A stretch of 64,000 bases of DNA from Clostridium beijerinckii. GTDB lineage: Bacteria; Bacillota; Clostridia; Clostridiales; Clostridiaceae. The stretch spans positions 4,041,001 through 4,105,000 of the forward strand of contig NZ_CP144906.1 in NCBI RefSeq assembly GCF_036699995.1, in the 5' to 3' direction. The notes under the pieces are model-generated. The model was not told the DNA's origin. It searched no databases and saw only the letters and a list, made by a program, of their open reading frames with translations. The translations under genes were made by a program, and so were the position numbers. Numbering within the stretch: position 1 is the stretch's first letter; each line of letters starts with the position of its first letter. This document shows positions 46,531-55,870 of this stretch, in pieces.

Positions 46531-46550
46531 TATGATGTTGTGTGCAGCCT

Positions 46551-46848
46551 TATAATTACCAGTTAAATTTTGGAAATTAAAAAAGGCTTATTAAGTGATT
46601 TCTTTTTTTCATAAGACAAACTAACAAATTCCCAATTTTATTAAAATTTTATCTTGACATACTACCAGTCGTCTTCATTCTTCTTAATTTGTTCAGTTAC
46701 TTAAAATATAGTGTTCAGTATTTTTATATTTATAAAATTTTATTTATCTTGATATAATAATGCTTTAGTAAATACTTCCTCGTATCATTTTCTGTTTCAT
46801 TATTACATCAGTCATATAATAAAATTTCAATAATATCGTTTACTTCTC
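46551..46848. other. intergenic remnant between CUT2 permease and IS110
   Basis: No gene. CTTAATAAG-type palindromic sequence (46587-46596) near the IS is the only structure noted. The region presumably held the transcript linking the permease and binding-protein genes before the insertion. Confidence 0.4.
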
Positions 46849-47829
46849 TTACATTATTTTGGCTGTTTTCTTTCTTCTATAAGTATCTAATGCAACAGCA
46901 AATATAATTACAAGACCAATTGCTACTTGTTGCCAGAATGCACTAACGCTTAATAGATTTAAGCCATTTCTTAAAACTCCTATTACAAAAGCTCCAATTA
47001 TTGTTTCTCTTATTTTACCTACACCACCTAAAGGGCTACATCCACCAACTATTGCTGCTGATATTCCATCCATTTCATAGCTAAGTCCAGCAGTAGCTTG
47101 AGCTGATACTAATCTAGATGCTAATATTATTCCTGCGGCAGCTGCTAATAATCCTGAAATCATATAAACGCCGATTTTAGTTCTATCAACATTAATTCCT
47201 GAAAGTTGTGCTGCATCTTCGTTACTTCCTAAACAATATACATATCTTCCAAAAGTAGTTTTTCTTAAAATAAATCCAAATATAAATGCTAGAGCAAACA
47301 TAATAAGTACTGCTACTGGTATTCCAAGCACTTTACCTCCACCAATTACATAAAAGCTTTCTGGTAATCCTGATACAGGTAGAGCGCCTGTGATAATATA
47401 CGCTGCACCTCTTGCAATACTCATCATTCCTAATGTTGCTATAAATGGTGCAATTTCAAGCTTTGTTATTGCTAATCCTGTTAATAATCCACATAGAGTT
47501 CCTACTGCAAGACCTGCTAGTATAGAAATTGGTACTGGAACTCCATAAACCATAAGTTTACCAGAAACAACACCTGAAACCGCTAGTACTGATCCAACAG
47601 ATAAATCTATTCCTGAGGTTATAATCGCATATGTTTCTGCTATTGCTAAAACACCTATTACTGATGTCTGCAATGCTATTGTAAGTAAATTATTAACAGT
47701 CAAAAAATTTTCACTTAATATTGTGAATACTATTCCCATTAATAAGAGTCCGATAAGAATCCCTGAATTTTTTATTAAATATTTTAAATCTACAGTTTTT
47801 TCTTTTGAATTTACAACTACTTTTTCCAT
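46849..47829 (-). CDS. CUT2 sugar ABC transporter permease (RbsC type)
   Basis: About 326 residues with eight to ten hydrophobic segments of the BPD_transp_2 family. Family segments include SGIDLSVGSVLAVSGVVSG, GLAITKLEIAPFIATLGMM, AAQLSGINVDRTKIGVYMISG and GISAAIVGGCSPLGGVGKI. It forms a homodimeric channel for a monosaccharide, energised by the twin-ATPase protein encoded 18 bases upstream. The second methionine codon (47829) is preferred because GGAGG lies 7 bases before it. The IS110 element now lies downstream, between this gene and the binding-protein gene. Confidence 0.9.
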   Translation of the reverse strand: MEKVVVNSKEKTVDLKYLIKNSGILIGLLLMGIVFTILSENFLTVNNLLTIALQTSVIGVLAIAETYAIITSGIDLSVGSVLAVSGVVSGKLMVYGVPVPISILAGLAVGTLCGLLTGLAITKLEIAPFIATLGMMSIARGAAYIITGALPVSGLPESFYVIGGGKVLGIPVAVLIMFALAFIFGFILRKTTFGRYVYCLGSNEDAAQLSGINVDRTKIGVYMISGLLAAAAGIILASRLVSAQATAGLSYEMDGISAAIVGGCSPLGGVGKIRETIIGAFVIGVLRNGLNLLSVSAFWQQVAIGLVIIFAVALDTYRRKKTAKIM

Positions 47830-47847
47830 CTCCATACCTCCAAAACT

Positions 47848-49344
47848 TTAACTTATTGCATAAGAAAGTATATTTTCTTCTGAATAATCTTTTTTCTCTA
47901 ACTCTCCTGCAACACTTCCTTCTCTGAAAATAATAACTCTATCGCTAACCCCAATAATTTCTGGTAGTTCTGATGATATCATTATTACACCTATTCCGCC
48001 TTCTACAAGCCTTTGCATCAATTCATACACTTCGTATTTTGCACCAACGTCTATTCCTCTAGTTGGCTCGTCGAATATTAATATTTTAGGATTTCTACTT
48101 AGCCATTTTCCTATTATTATTTTTTGTTGATTACCTCCACTTAAATTTTTAGCCAATTGATTCATACTTGGTGTTTTTATTCTAAGACCTTTTATATAAG
48201 ATTCAGCATTTTCTTTAGCTTTTTTATCGTTTACAACTTTGAATTTGCTAATTTTCTCTAGATTAGATAAATTGATATTATATTCTACTGATTGGCCTAA
48301 AGCTAGTCCATCTTTTTTTCTATCCTCTGTTAGGTATGCTATTCCTTGGCTCATAGCATCATGTGTTGATCTTACCTTTATATCTTTTCCTTCTATTTTA
48401 AATTCTACAATCTCAGCTTTATCTGCTCCAAATAAAATTCTCGCTAACTCTGTTCTTCCAGAGCCCATTAAACCATAGAACCCTAAAATTTCATTTTTGT
48501 ATAAGTTTACATTTTCAATATCAAGCTTCTTTCCTTGTTTAACTTTTTTAATTTCTAAGATTACTTCTTTTTTATCAGAAACCTCATATTTAGCTGTAGG
48601 AAATTTATTACTCATATCACGTCCAACCATTGATGCTATCATATCTTTCATCGTTATGTCTTTGTAAGCACAGGTCTTTATAAAATTTCCATCTCTCAAT
48701 ATAGTTACAGTATCACATATTCTTTCAAGTTCCTCTAATCTATGTGATATATATATAATTCCTACACCTTTTTCTTTAAGTTCTTCTATTACTCTAAATA
48801 AGTTTTCTGTTTCGCTTTCTGTCAATGCAGCTGTGGGTTCATCCATAACTAGAATCTTACAATTTACTAGTAGCGATTTTGCTATTTCAACCATTTGCTG
48901 CTCAGCCACACTTAGATTTGAAACCTTTTCATCTGGGTTGATTTTAAGATTTAAACTATCTAGTAATTCTATAGCTCTTTCTCTTTGACTTTTATCATCA
49001 ATTATAAATTTAAAACTTTTATTCATTTTCTCACGTTTAATAAATAAATTTTCCGCGACAGTTAGATCCTTAAATAGATTGAATTCTTGGTACACTATAC
49101 TTACACCCAGTTTTAAGGATATATCAGGATTTAAATCTTGTATTTCTTGGCCCTCTATAAATACCTTTCCAGCATCTTTTTGATGAACCCCTGCTAATAT
49201 TTTCATTAATGTTGACTTTCCTGCTCCATTTTCTCCAACTAAAGCATTAAGTTCTCCTTTTTTTAATAATAAATTAACTCCTGATAAAGCTTTAACTCCT
49301 GGAAATGATTTTTCTATATTTTCCATTCTTAATAATTCATCCAT
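47848..49344 (-). CDS. CUT2 sugar ABC transporter twin ATPase (RbsA/MglA type)
   Basis: About 498 residues carrying two ABC domains. Domain 1 (~1-240) has Walker A GENGAGKST, signature LSVAEQQMVEIAKSL and Walker B ILVMDEPTAAL. Domain 2 (~255-495) has the degenerate A-loop GLMGSGRTEL, signature NLSGGNQQKIIIGKWL and Walker B ILIFDEPTRGID. This is the standard pattern of the ribose/galactose family. The ATG at 49344 is used, with GGTGAAG about 6 bases upstream. A perfect palindromic LacI-type operator (49377-49390) lies about 33 bases upstream, so transcription probably restarts here after the KdgT gene. Confidence 0.93.
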   Translation of the reverse strand: MDELLRMENIEKSFPGVKALSGVNLLLKKGELNALVGENGAGKSTLMKILAGVHQKDAGKVFIEGQEIQDLNPDISLKLGVSIVYQEFNLFKDLTVAENLFIKREKMNKSFKFIIDDKSQRERAIELLDSLNLKINPDEKVSNLSVAEQQMVEIAKSLLVNCKILVMDEPTAALTESETENLFRVIEELKEKGVGIIYISHRLEELERICDTVTILRDGNFIKTCAYKDITMKDMIASMVGRDMSNKFPTAKYEVSDKKEVILEIKKVKQGKKLDIENVNLYKNEILGFYGLMGSGRTELARILFGADKAEIVEFKIEGKDIKVRSTHDAMSQGIAYLTEDRKKDGLALGQSVEYNINLSNLEKISKFKVVNDKKAKENAESYIKGLRIKTPSMNQLAKNLSGGNQQKIIIGKWLSRNPKILIFDEPTRGIDVGAKYEVYELMQRLVEGGIGVIMISSELPEIIGVSDRVIIFREGSVAGELEKKDYSEENILSYAIS

Positions 49345-49376
49345 TTTATACTTCACCACTTCCTATTATTTTTCTC

Positions 49377-49390
49377 GCTAAACGTTTAGC
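49377..49390. promoter_or_regulatory. LacI-type operator upstream of the ATPase gene
   Basis: GCTAAACGTTTAGC, a perfect 14-bp palindrome and the best copy of the local operator set. The outer GC pairs differ from the TG/CA ends expected of a CcpA cre site. Confidence 0.75.
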
Positions 49391-49486
49391 TTTTTTTATT
49401 TAATTAACATCTAACCGTTATTTATATAATGATATCACATTATGGTATCATTTACAATATGTAATTACACAATATTATAGAAATTT

Positions 49487-50419
49487 TCACCTCCAGTTTT
49501 TATTTACATACATTGTAAATAGCGGAGTTAATATTATAGTAATTATTACTGCAGCAGCGATTTGAGTAGTTGCAGATTCAACATAAATCTGAAATCTATT
49601 ATCTAGTAACGCTAATGCCGAAGGCGTTGCTATAGCATTACCTGCAACACTAGATAGCGCAGCCCCTGCATATCCTGGTCTTTTATTTATGACCTTATCT
49701 ATCACCACCAAAGGTATTCCCGTTCCTATAAGAACAATTAGTCCAAGTAAAAGTCCACCTAATCCAGCTTTTACAACGTTTTGTAAGTTTATAGAAGCGC
49801 CTATGCAAAAGCCCATTAATGGAATTATCATAGTTACTCCTGATTTAAAAAACTCTCCTATCTCTTCATCTATATTTCCAATTAACATTCCAACTAAAAA
49901 TGGTCCCATTACACTAATAAAACTAATTATCGATATATTAGCCTTGCCACCTATACCTAAAATTATAAGGGTAAAAAAAGCACCTGTATTAAAATTTAGT
50001 ATATTCTGAGCGGCTAAATCTTTTTCATCACCATACTCACTTACTAGAGTTAAATACAAATTATTATTGCTATTAGTAGCAGCTCCAACAATTGCAATTG
50101 TGGATATACCTAAAATACCATCAAATCCAAAATATGCATTTAATGTAATTCCAATAATAGCTCCAGATAAAACTTTGACGGCTAACAATACGGATCCTCT
50201 TTTAAAACATTCTTTGATATCTCTAATTTTAAAATTTGTTCCTAAGCAAAATAAGCATATTCCTATTATCGTGGCAGATCCTTGTGCTGAAAATAAAGCG
50301 GTTGTAAACGATCCTATTTTCATTACATCTGGTATAAAAGTGTTTATTACAGCAGCTAATATTAATGGAACCATCATTAATCCACCAGGCACTCTTTTTA
50401 TAGTTTTTAAAATTCGCAA
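49487..50419 (-). CDS. kdgT: KdgT-family 2-keto-3-deoxygluconate permease
   Basis: About 310 residues, ten hydrophobic segments, with the family N-terminus ILKTIKRVPGGLMMVPLILAAVINTF and later GAATNSNNNLYLTL and GNAIATPSAL. KdgT imports 2-keto-3-deoxygluconate by proton symport in enterobacteria. The usual start is probably the TTG at 50419 (AGAGGTG six bases before it), giving a start of RILKTIKRVPGG after the initiator. It lies inside the LacI-controlled operon, where it would be a second transporter beside the ABC system. No kdgK or kdgA gene accompanies it, so its substrate here may differ. Confidence 0.85.
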   Translation of the reverse strand: MRILKTIKRVPGGLMMVPLILAAVINTFIPDVMKIGSFTTALFSAQGSATIIGICLFCLGTNFKIRDIKECFKRGSVLLAVKVLSGAIIGITLNAYFGFDGILGISTIAIVGAATNSNNNLYLTLVSEYGDEKDLAAQNILNFNTGAFFTLIILGIGGKANISIISFISVMGPFLVGMLIGNIDEEIGEFFKSGVTMIIPLMGFCIGASINLQNVVKAGLGGLLLGLIVLIGTGIPLVVIDKVINKRPGYAGAALSSVAGNAIATPSALALLDNRFQIYVESATTQIAAAVIITIILTPLFTMYVNKNWR

Positions 50420-50587
50420 AATATTCACCTCTGTTTGCTATATACTTTTTTCAGTTATATTTTTCTGGTCATTTTAGTCTTACTTTATATAATTTGCATA
50501 GATCTAGTGAAATTTTTATAGCATATACTCATGGGTAAATTTCTATCAGCTTAAAAACACAAGTGCCTGATATATTATTATAAATTC

Positions 50588-51598
50588 TTAAAGAGTTGTT
50601 ATTGTCCCATCAAGATCCCATAGGTCTTCCCAACCTTTAGCACCTTCCCATAAGAATACTTGTCCTTTAATTAGACGACAATTCTTATCAGCCTCTTCAA
50701 GCTCTTTCATTTCTTCATCAGTTAAAGGATCTTCAATTGCACTTAAAAGATTACTATAGTATTCATTTTCATGAATTGAAAATGGAATTGGTGTATGTCC
50801 ATGTTGAACTCCCCATTTAACACAAATTACTGCTGGGTGAACATTGTGCGCTTTTGCAATTTTAACTACTGTAGGTTCTTCAATATCTGCAATATCATCA
50901 TCAGTTTTATCTCTATCTGGACGAGTTGGTGATCCGATTGGGCAGAATCCAATTACTTCTATACCATTATCTTTACAGAATTTATATAATTCTGGTTGTT
51001 GGAAACATGGGTGCAATTCCATTTCATTAACAGCTGGCTTAATCTTAGCATCTCTTAATATTAATTTTAATTTAGGAATTGTTACACTAGATGTTCCTAT
51101 ATGTTTTACTAGTCCCATTTCAACTAATTGTTCCATTTGTCTCCATGTCTTCATGAAATCTTCATGTATATATGGTTTTGCATTTGGATCACGAGAATCT
51201 ACTGATACTCCTTTAGCATGGAAGTTAGGGAATGGCCAATGTACAAAATAACAATCTAAGTAATCTAATTGAAGATCTTTTAATGTTTGCTTGCAAGATT
51301 CTATAACATTATCATGTTGATCATTCCAAACTTTTGATGTTATAAATAATTCTTCTCTTTTGATTCCACTTGCTAATATTTCCTTATAAACTTCGCCAAT
51401 CAAATCTTCATTTCCATAAACACTAGCTCCATCAAAAAGCCTAAATCCTAATTTAGCTGCTCCTTTTACTGCATTTGCAATATCTTCAGCTGAAAAACGA
51501 TCTGAACCGAAAGTTCCCATTCCTATTCCAGGCATTTTAGCCCCTGTATATAATGTTCTTTGTGGTACTTTATTTGGGTCTATAGGTGTAAAATTCAT
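50588..51598 (-). CDS. Aldo/keto reductase
   Basis: A 336-residue NADPH-dependent reductase with the AKR barrel. The catalytic tetrad is visible as Asp and Tyr in RLFDGASVYGNED, Lys in FITSKVW and His in CYFVHWPFP. NEMELHPCFQQPEL and IPFSIHENEYYSNL supply the cofactor-binding loop, with IPFS replacing the common IPKS. In this locus it could interconvert a hexose and its alditol, or a ketose and alditol. Family members accept many aldehydes, so the substrate is inferred only from context. GGAGAG lies 7 bases before the ATG. It is co-directional with and 126 bases after the alcohol dehydrogenase gene. Confidence 0.9.
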   Translation of the reverse strand: MNFTPIDPNKVPQRTLYTGAKMPGIGMGTFGSDRFSAEDIANAVKGAAKLGFRLFDGASVYGNEDLIGEVYKEILASGIKREELFITSKVWNDQHDNVIESCKQTLKDLQLDYLDCYFVHWPFPNFHAKGVSVDSRDPNAKPYIHEDFMKTWRQMEQLVEMGLVKHIGTSSVTIPKLKLILRDAKIKPAVNEMELHPCFQQPELYKFCKDNGIEVIGFCPIGSPTRPDRDKTDDDIADIEEPTVVKIAKAHNVHPAVICVKWGVQHGHTPIPFSIHENEYYSNLLSAIEDPLTDEEMKELEEADKNCRLIKGQVFLWEGAKGWEDLWDLDGTITTL

Positions 51599-51724
51599 AT
51601 TTATCTCTCCTCTTTAATTTATTTCTTATAGTTTATTTTTTATAAATTCCTTTAATATGATTTATCTTAAAATAGCTATTAATCAGCTATTAATTAAGCT
51701 TGTCTATTCTTATATAATTAACTT

Positions 51725-52756
51725 TTAAATCTCAAACAATACTTTTGTAGCACAAGCTTCTCTGTCTCTCATTATTTCAAATGGTGCTAACCCATCTTCT
51801 AATTTATATACATTTGTAATCATTGATTTTAAATCTATTTTCTTTTCTTTAATATATTCAACTGCTGTAGTCCACTCATATCCTGGATAAGGTGCACTAT
51901 AAGACATCCATGAACCTGTTATATTTAATTCTCCTCTTAAAATCTTTTCAAAAGTCTCTGGTTTAAGTGTTAAATCTCTAGTTGCAGTTCCTATATATAC
52001 AACAGATCCACATTTTTTTACTATTTCTAAACATTGGGCTTGAGCTATAGGTGATCCTGAATTTTCAACTACTACTTCTGGCTTACCATGTTCAGTTAAA
52101 TACTCATTTAAATCCACCTTCATTGAATTTATTACATCATCAGCACCTAATTTTTTTGCCAATTCTAATTTTTTATCAACAACATCTACCATATAAACTT
52201 TGCCCGCACCTACTGCCTTCAAACACTGAAGTGCTAAAAGACCTATAGTTCCTGCACCGAAGACTAAAGCTGTTGCTCCTGCTTTAATATTAATTCTTTG
52301 AATACCATGTAGTGCTACTGTTAATGGCTCAATCATAGCTCCTTCTTTATAATCAACTTCATCTGGTAATTTAACTACATTTTGAGATTTAACTGCTACA
52401 TACTCTGCCATAGCTCCATTTTGCCTAGAACCTATAAATCCATAATCACTACACATTGCGGGTCTGCCTTGCTGACAAGCTTCACATTTTCCACATGGTA
52501 GTAATGCTCCTGCTGTAACCCTATCGCCAACCTTAACATTCTTTACATTCTCTCCTACTTCAACTATCTGTCCAGAGAATTCGTGTCCTACCACTATAGG
52601 AAATGAATGTACACCTCCATCTAAAGCTCTTGGAAGATCAGATCCACAAATTCCACAATACTTAACTTTTATTAATACTTCGTCATCCTTATATTTAGGT
52701 ATTTCTAAATCTTGCAATTCTACCTTTGAAATACCAGTTATAACTAACGCTTTCAT
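51725..52756 (-). CDS. Zinc-dependent polyol/alcohol dehydrogenase (MDR family)
   Basis: A 343-residue medium-chain dehydrogenase. Catalytic zinc ligands: Cys of KYCGICGSDLP, His-Glu of VVGHEFSGQIVE, and a later Glu. The structural zinc loop CGKCEACQQGRPAMC is at ~91-105. The NAD(P) Rossmann motif is VFGAGTIGLLALQ near residue 170. It is the family of galactitol-1-phosphate, sorbitol and threonine dehydrogenases. In this operon oxidation of a hexitol to a ketohexose is the likely task. Its ribosome site GAGGTG is inside the end of the kinase gene; stop and start are 2 bases apart, so translation is coupled. Confidence 0.9.
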   Translation of the reverse strand: MKALVITGISKVELQDLEIPKYKDDEVLIKVKYCGICGSDLPRALDGGVHSFPIVVGHEFSGQIVEVGENVKNVKVGDRVTAGALLPCGKCEACQQGRPAMCSDYGFIGSRQNGAMAEYVAVKSQNVVKLPDEVDYKEGAMIEPLTVALHGIQRINIKAGATALVFGAGTIGLLALQCLKAVGAGKVYMVDVVDKKLELAKKLGADDVINSMKVDLNEYLTEHGKPEVVVENSGSPIAQAQCLEIVKKCGSVVYIGTATRDLTLKPETFEKILRGELNITGSWMSYSAPYPGYEWTTAVEYIKEKKIDLKSMITNVYKLEDGLAPFEIMRDREACATKVLFEI

Positions 52757-52758
52757 TT

Positions 52759-54273
52759 CTACACCTCGCTTTTTTTGAATGTGTCTTTCAAATTTTCATA
52801 TATTTCTAAATATATAGGATAATATCTCTTATATATTTCATGAGCCTTCATATCAGGTTCATGTACTCTAGTGATTTTTATAGTTCTTTGAACTGCTTCC
52901 CTATAATCCTTATAAAGACCAGTACCAACTCCAGCTAATAATGCTGCTCCTAAGGTAGTCGCTGTATCTGAAGTTGGAACTTTAATTCGTTTTCCTGTCA
53001 CATCACTTTTTATTTGAGTCCAAGTTAAACTATTAGCAGCTCCACCGATAGCAATCAGTTCCTCAACATCAACATTTACCTCTTTTGCAGTTTGTAAATT
53101 ATGCTCTAATGAATATGCTGTTCCTTCTAATATAGATCGTACTATGTGGCCTTTTGTCTTATCATATCCTAGTCCATAGAACACTCCTTTAGCATGTTTA
53201 TCCCATATAGGTGATCTCTCACCTGCCATGTACGGTAAATATATCACCCCATCTGCTCCAATATTTACACCCTTTGCTTTATTTACTAATGCATCAAATG
53301 AATTTTCTCCAGTTTGTTCTTCCATATACCTTTCGTATTCTCCAAATTCATTTCTGAACCACTTAAGACTTCCCCCACCAACTGTTCCTCCTTGGAGCAG
53401 CCATGCATTAGGAATTACATGAAATCCTAATATCAATTTTTTATGGCCAATGGGCTTATCTAAACAAATACTCATACCTCCAGCTTGTCCACCTTGTTCC
53501 TGCGTTTGTCCAAACTCAATAACTCCAGCTCCTAAAGTTCCGCAGGCCGCATCTAATCCACCAGCTACTACTGGTGTTCCAATTGCTAACCCAGTTTGCT
53601 TTGCTGCAATATCGTTTACAGTTCCAACAACTTGATCACAAGGAACTATGTCTGGTAACTTTTCCATAGGTATTCCTAGTTCTTCACATAGTTCAGCATC
53701 ATATTTTCCTGTCTTCATGTCAAAGCAATGAAGCCCATATCCTTGTGATAAATCTTGTGTCATAGCACCTGTTAATTTGAATGCTATGTAACTATTACTT
53801 TGAAGGAATTTATAAGCTTTACTGAATACATCAGGCTTATTTTCTTTAAGCCATAAAATCTTAGGAGTTGTGTATGTGGCATCAAATGAATTACCACTAA
53901 CTTCGAATATTTTGTCCTCTCCTATTTTTTTTATAACTTCCTCACATTGTTTTGTAGATCTTCTATCCATCCAAATCATTGCATTATGAAGAGGTTTACC
54001 TTCTGCATCTACAGGCAGTGCAGCCCAGCCTTGTCCATCTATTCCAATACCCTTTATTTGTTCTGGATTAATATGACTCTGTTCAATGCATTCCTTTGTT
54101 GCTTCACACACAGCATTCCACCATTCTTCAGCATCTTGCTCTACAAAGTCCTTTTCTGGATAATACACTGAATATGCCTTATTAGATTGTGATACTACAT
54201 GTCCATCTAAATCAAATATTGCAACCTTACAAGCTGACGTTCCAATATCTATTCCTAATAACAACTTTTCCAT
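52759..54273 (-). CDS. FGGY-family carbohydrate kinase (xylulokinase-like)
   Basis: A 504-residue sugar kinase with two actin-fold domains. N-terminal phosphate-binding GIDIGTSACKVAIFD, then GIGIDGQGWAALPVD and IWMDRRS (sugar side). The C-terminal domain has the FGGY signature region GADGVIYLPYMAGERSPIWD and EGTAYSLEHNLQTAKE, and AIGGAANSLTWTQIKSDVTG. It phosphorylates a pentulose or hexulose with ATP. The presence of tagatose-pathway enzymes in the regulon makes a ketohexose such as tagatose plausible, yielding the 6-phosphate. GAGGTG lies 6 bases before the ATG. It follows the mutarotase gene by 43 bases and is coupled to the dehydrogenase gene. Confidence 0.9.
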   Translation of the reverse strand: MEKLLLGIDIGTSACKVAIFDLDGHVVSQSNKAYSVYYPEKDFVEQDAEEWWNAVCEATKECIEQSHINPEQIKGIGIDGQGWAALPVDAEGKPLHNAMIWMDRRSTKQCEEVIKKIGEDKIFEVSGNSFDATYTTPKILWLKENKPDVFSKAYKFLQSNSYIAFKLTGAMTQDLSQGYGLHCFDMKTGKYDAELCEELGIPMEKLPDIVPCDQVVGTVNDIAAKQTGLAIGTPVVAGGLDAACGTLGAGVIEFGQTQEQGGQAGGMSICLDKPIGHKKLILGFHVIPNAWLLQGGTVGGGSLKWFRNEFGEYERYMEEQTGENSFDALVNKAKGVNIGADGVIYLPYMAGERSPIWDKHAKGVFYGLGYDKTKGHIVRSILEGTAYSLEHNLQTAKEVNVDVEELIAIGGAANSLTWTQIKSDVTGKRIKVPTSDTATTLGAALLAGVGTGLYKDYREAVQRTIKITRVHEPDMKAHEIYKRYYPIYLEIYENLKDTFKKSEV

Positions 54274-54316
54274 TGTTTCACCTCTTTATAGATTAATATT
54301 TCTAATTCTATTAACT

Positions 54317-54748
54317 TTACTCAGTTACAACGCCTTTTTTAATTAAAATATTTGCATATAAAGCTGATTCGCCAGTAACTACAACAGCATATGCTTTTTT
54401 AGATCTTTCATAAAAGTCCCATTTATCCATATATTCAAAATCTGTAAAATCATCATGACTATTCTTAACTATTTTTCTATATTCCTCCCAAATTGTAGGA
54501 ACTATAGGATCACCTTTTACAACTTCCATCAGTGCCACTGGCTTTTCAACATAAGTATCAAGAGGGAATAATTTTAATATAGCCTCCAGAACTTCTGGAA
54601 CATTGTGTCCATCTAATCTAACTAACCTTTGAGAATATGTTCCAGCTGGAAAATTTCCGTCAGAAATCACAATTTCATCTGTATGACCCATTTCCATTAA
54701 AATTTTCAAAAGCTCTGGTGATAATATTTTCGAAATTCCTTTTAACAT
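54317..54748 (-). CDS. FucU/RbsD-family sugar mutarotase
   Basis: About 143 residues. MLKGISKILSPELLKILMEMGHTDEIVISDGNFPA holds the family's catalytic histidine (GHTDEIV) and the Asp of SDGNFPA. The C-terminal half has DYMDKWDFYERSKKAYAVVVTGE-like residues typical of FucU, including the YERSKKAYAVVVTGE segment. These cytoplasmic oligomers interconvert alpha and beta anomers of fucose, ribose or similar sugars. It is the first structural gene after the LacI-type regulator. The ATG at 54748 is selected because AGGAGG lies 8 bases upstream. A LacI-type operator lies at 54792-54805. Confidence 0.9.
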   Translation of the reverse strand: MLKGISKILSPELLKILMEMGHTDEIVISDGNFPAGTYSQRLVRLDGHNVPEVLEAILKLFPLDTYVEKPVALMEVVKGDPIVPTIWEEYRKIVKNSHDDFTDFEYMDKWDFYERSKKAYAVVVTGESALYANILIKKGVVTE

Positions 54749-54791
54749 ATTAGCTCCTCCTAATTGTTTCACCTATTAACTTTATATCATA

Positions 54792-54805
54792 GCGAAACGT
54801 TTTGT
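54792..54805. promoter_or_regulatory. LacI-type operator upstream of the mutarotase gene
   Basis: GCGAAACGTTTTGT, 44 bases upstream of the mutarotase start and thus at the head of the mutarotase-kinase-dehydrogenase operon. One of four matching sites. Confidence 0.65.
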
Positions 54806-54848
54806 TTTTTTATTTAAAAATCATGTGTAATTTCTTACACACGTATTT

Positions 54849-55862
54849 TCACTTAACTTTTCCAATAGATTTTGTAACAATTAAATCTGATTTCAGTCTA
54901 TTTATTGATGGGAAATTGCTATTATCCCCACTCATTCTTTTAAGCAATAATTTTGCTGTAGTTTCACCTATCTTTTCCATAGGTTGAACTACTACTGATA
55001 GCGGCGGATTCAATACCCTTATTAATTCCATATTATCGAAACCTATTATCGATAAATCATCAGGTATATTAATCCCCATCTCATTTATTGCCATTACTGC
55101 ACCTAATGTCATTTCATAATTAGTTACATAAACGGCAGTTGGCGGATCATCCATGCTCAACAATTCCTTGAAAAGAGCATATCCACTATCCATTCTGTAA
55201 TCTCCGTATTTTATTAAATTCGAATCAATTTTAAATGAATAATCTTCATGCACTCTATAATAACCTTTTAATCTTTGCTCAGCAGTATACATTTCTTGAG
55301 GTCCTACAATTACACCTACTCTTTTATGTCCCTTGGTAAATAAAGTTTCTACTGCATTATATGATGAATTTAAATTATCCCCAAGTACTACATCACATTC
55401 TATGTCTTTTAAAAGTCTATCAATAAGTATTACTGGTATTCCACTTTCTAATATATCACGTAACTCGTTTACTTCTTTCCCTGATGGTACTAAAACTATT
55501 GCATCTACTGATTTATTGACTAAGAATTCTAATTTCTTCTTTTCTAAGTCATAATCTTGCTTATAATCACATATTATAGTTCCGTAACCATCTTTCAAAA
55601 GAACATCTTCTATTTTTGAAACAATTGATGTAAAAAACAGATTATTTAAATCTGGTAGAGCTATCCCTACTGTTCTAGTTTTATTAGTCTTTAATCCTCT
55701 TGCCATTTCATTAACTGTAAAATTTAATTCTTCAATGGCAGCTTGAATTATTTCTCTATTTTTATCTAAAACATTTCCACCATTTATGTATTTAGATATA
55801 GTTGCTATTGATAAGCCTGTTTTTCGAGCTACATCTTTAATTGTCGCACTTATTATAACCAC
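54849..55862 (-). CDS. LacI-family transcriptional regulator with an unusual start
   Basis: About 335 residues. The N-terminal LacI helix-turn-helix reads SATIKDVARKTGLSIATISKYING, then hinge helix EMARGLKTNKTRTVGIALPD, followed by a periplasmic-binding-type effector domain ending in QPMEKIGETTAKLLLKRM. The usual family start would be Met before SATIKDVA, but the codon there is ATA (55853-55851). The only standard start is GTG at 55862, which overlaps the GGGAGG ribosome site. Either the GTG is used or translation begins at ATA. It probably represses the neighbouring sugar operons through four AAACGTTT-centred operators, one of which (55871) lies in front of its own gene. Confidence 0.85.
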   Translation of the reverse strand: MVIISATIKDVARKTGLSIATISKYINGGNVLDKNREIIQAAIEELNFTVNEMARGLKTNKTRTVGIALPDLNNLFFTSIVSKIEDVLLKDGYGTIICDYKQDYDLEKKKLEFLVNKSVDAIVLVPSGKEVNELRDILESGIPVILIDRLLKDIECDVVLGDNLNSSYNAVETLFTKGHKRVGVIVGPQEMYTAEQRLKGYYRVHEDYSFKIDSNLIKYGDYRMDSGYALFKELLSMDDPPTAVYVTNYEMTLGAVMAINEMGINIPDDLSIIGFDNMELIRVLNPPLSVVVQPMEKIGETTAKLLLKRMSGDNSNFPSINRLKSDLIVTKSIGKVK

Positions 55863-55870
55863 CTCCCTAA

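Larger units (their letters stand above)
44968..46550 (+). mobile_element. IS110-family element between CUT2 permease and binding-protein genes
   Basis: One DEDD-type transposase gene with a ~260-base upstream non-coding region. No terminal inverted repeats, as expected. The ends are proposed at CT dinucleotides (44968-44969 and 46549-46550). Removing the interval and keeping one CT rebuilds a hairpin whose arms AACTGGAAATTATAAG (44937-44952) and CTTATAATTACCAGTT (46549-46564) pair at 15 of 16 positions around a 15-base loop. The proposed termini are an inference; the transposase identification is firm. Confidence 0.7.
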
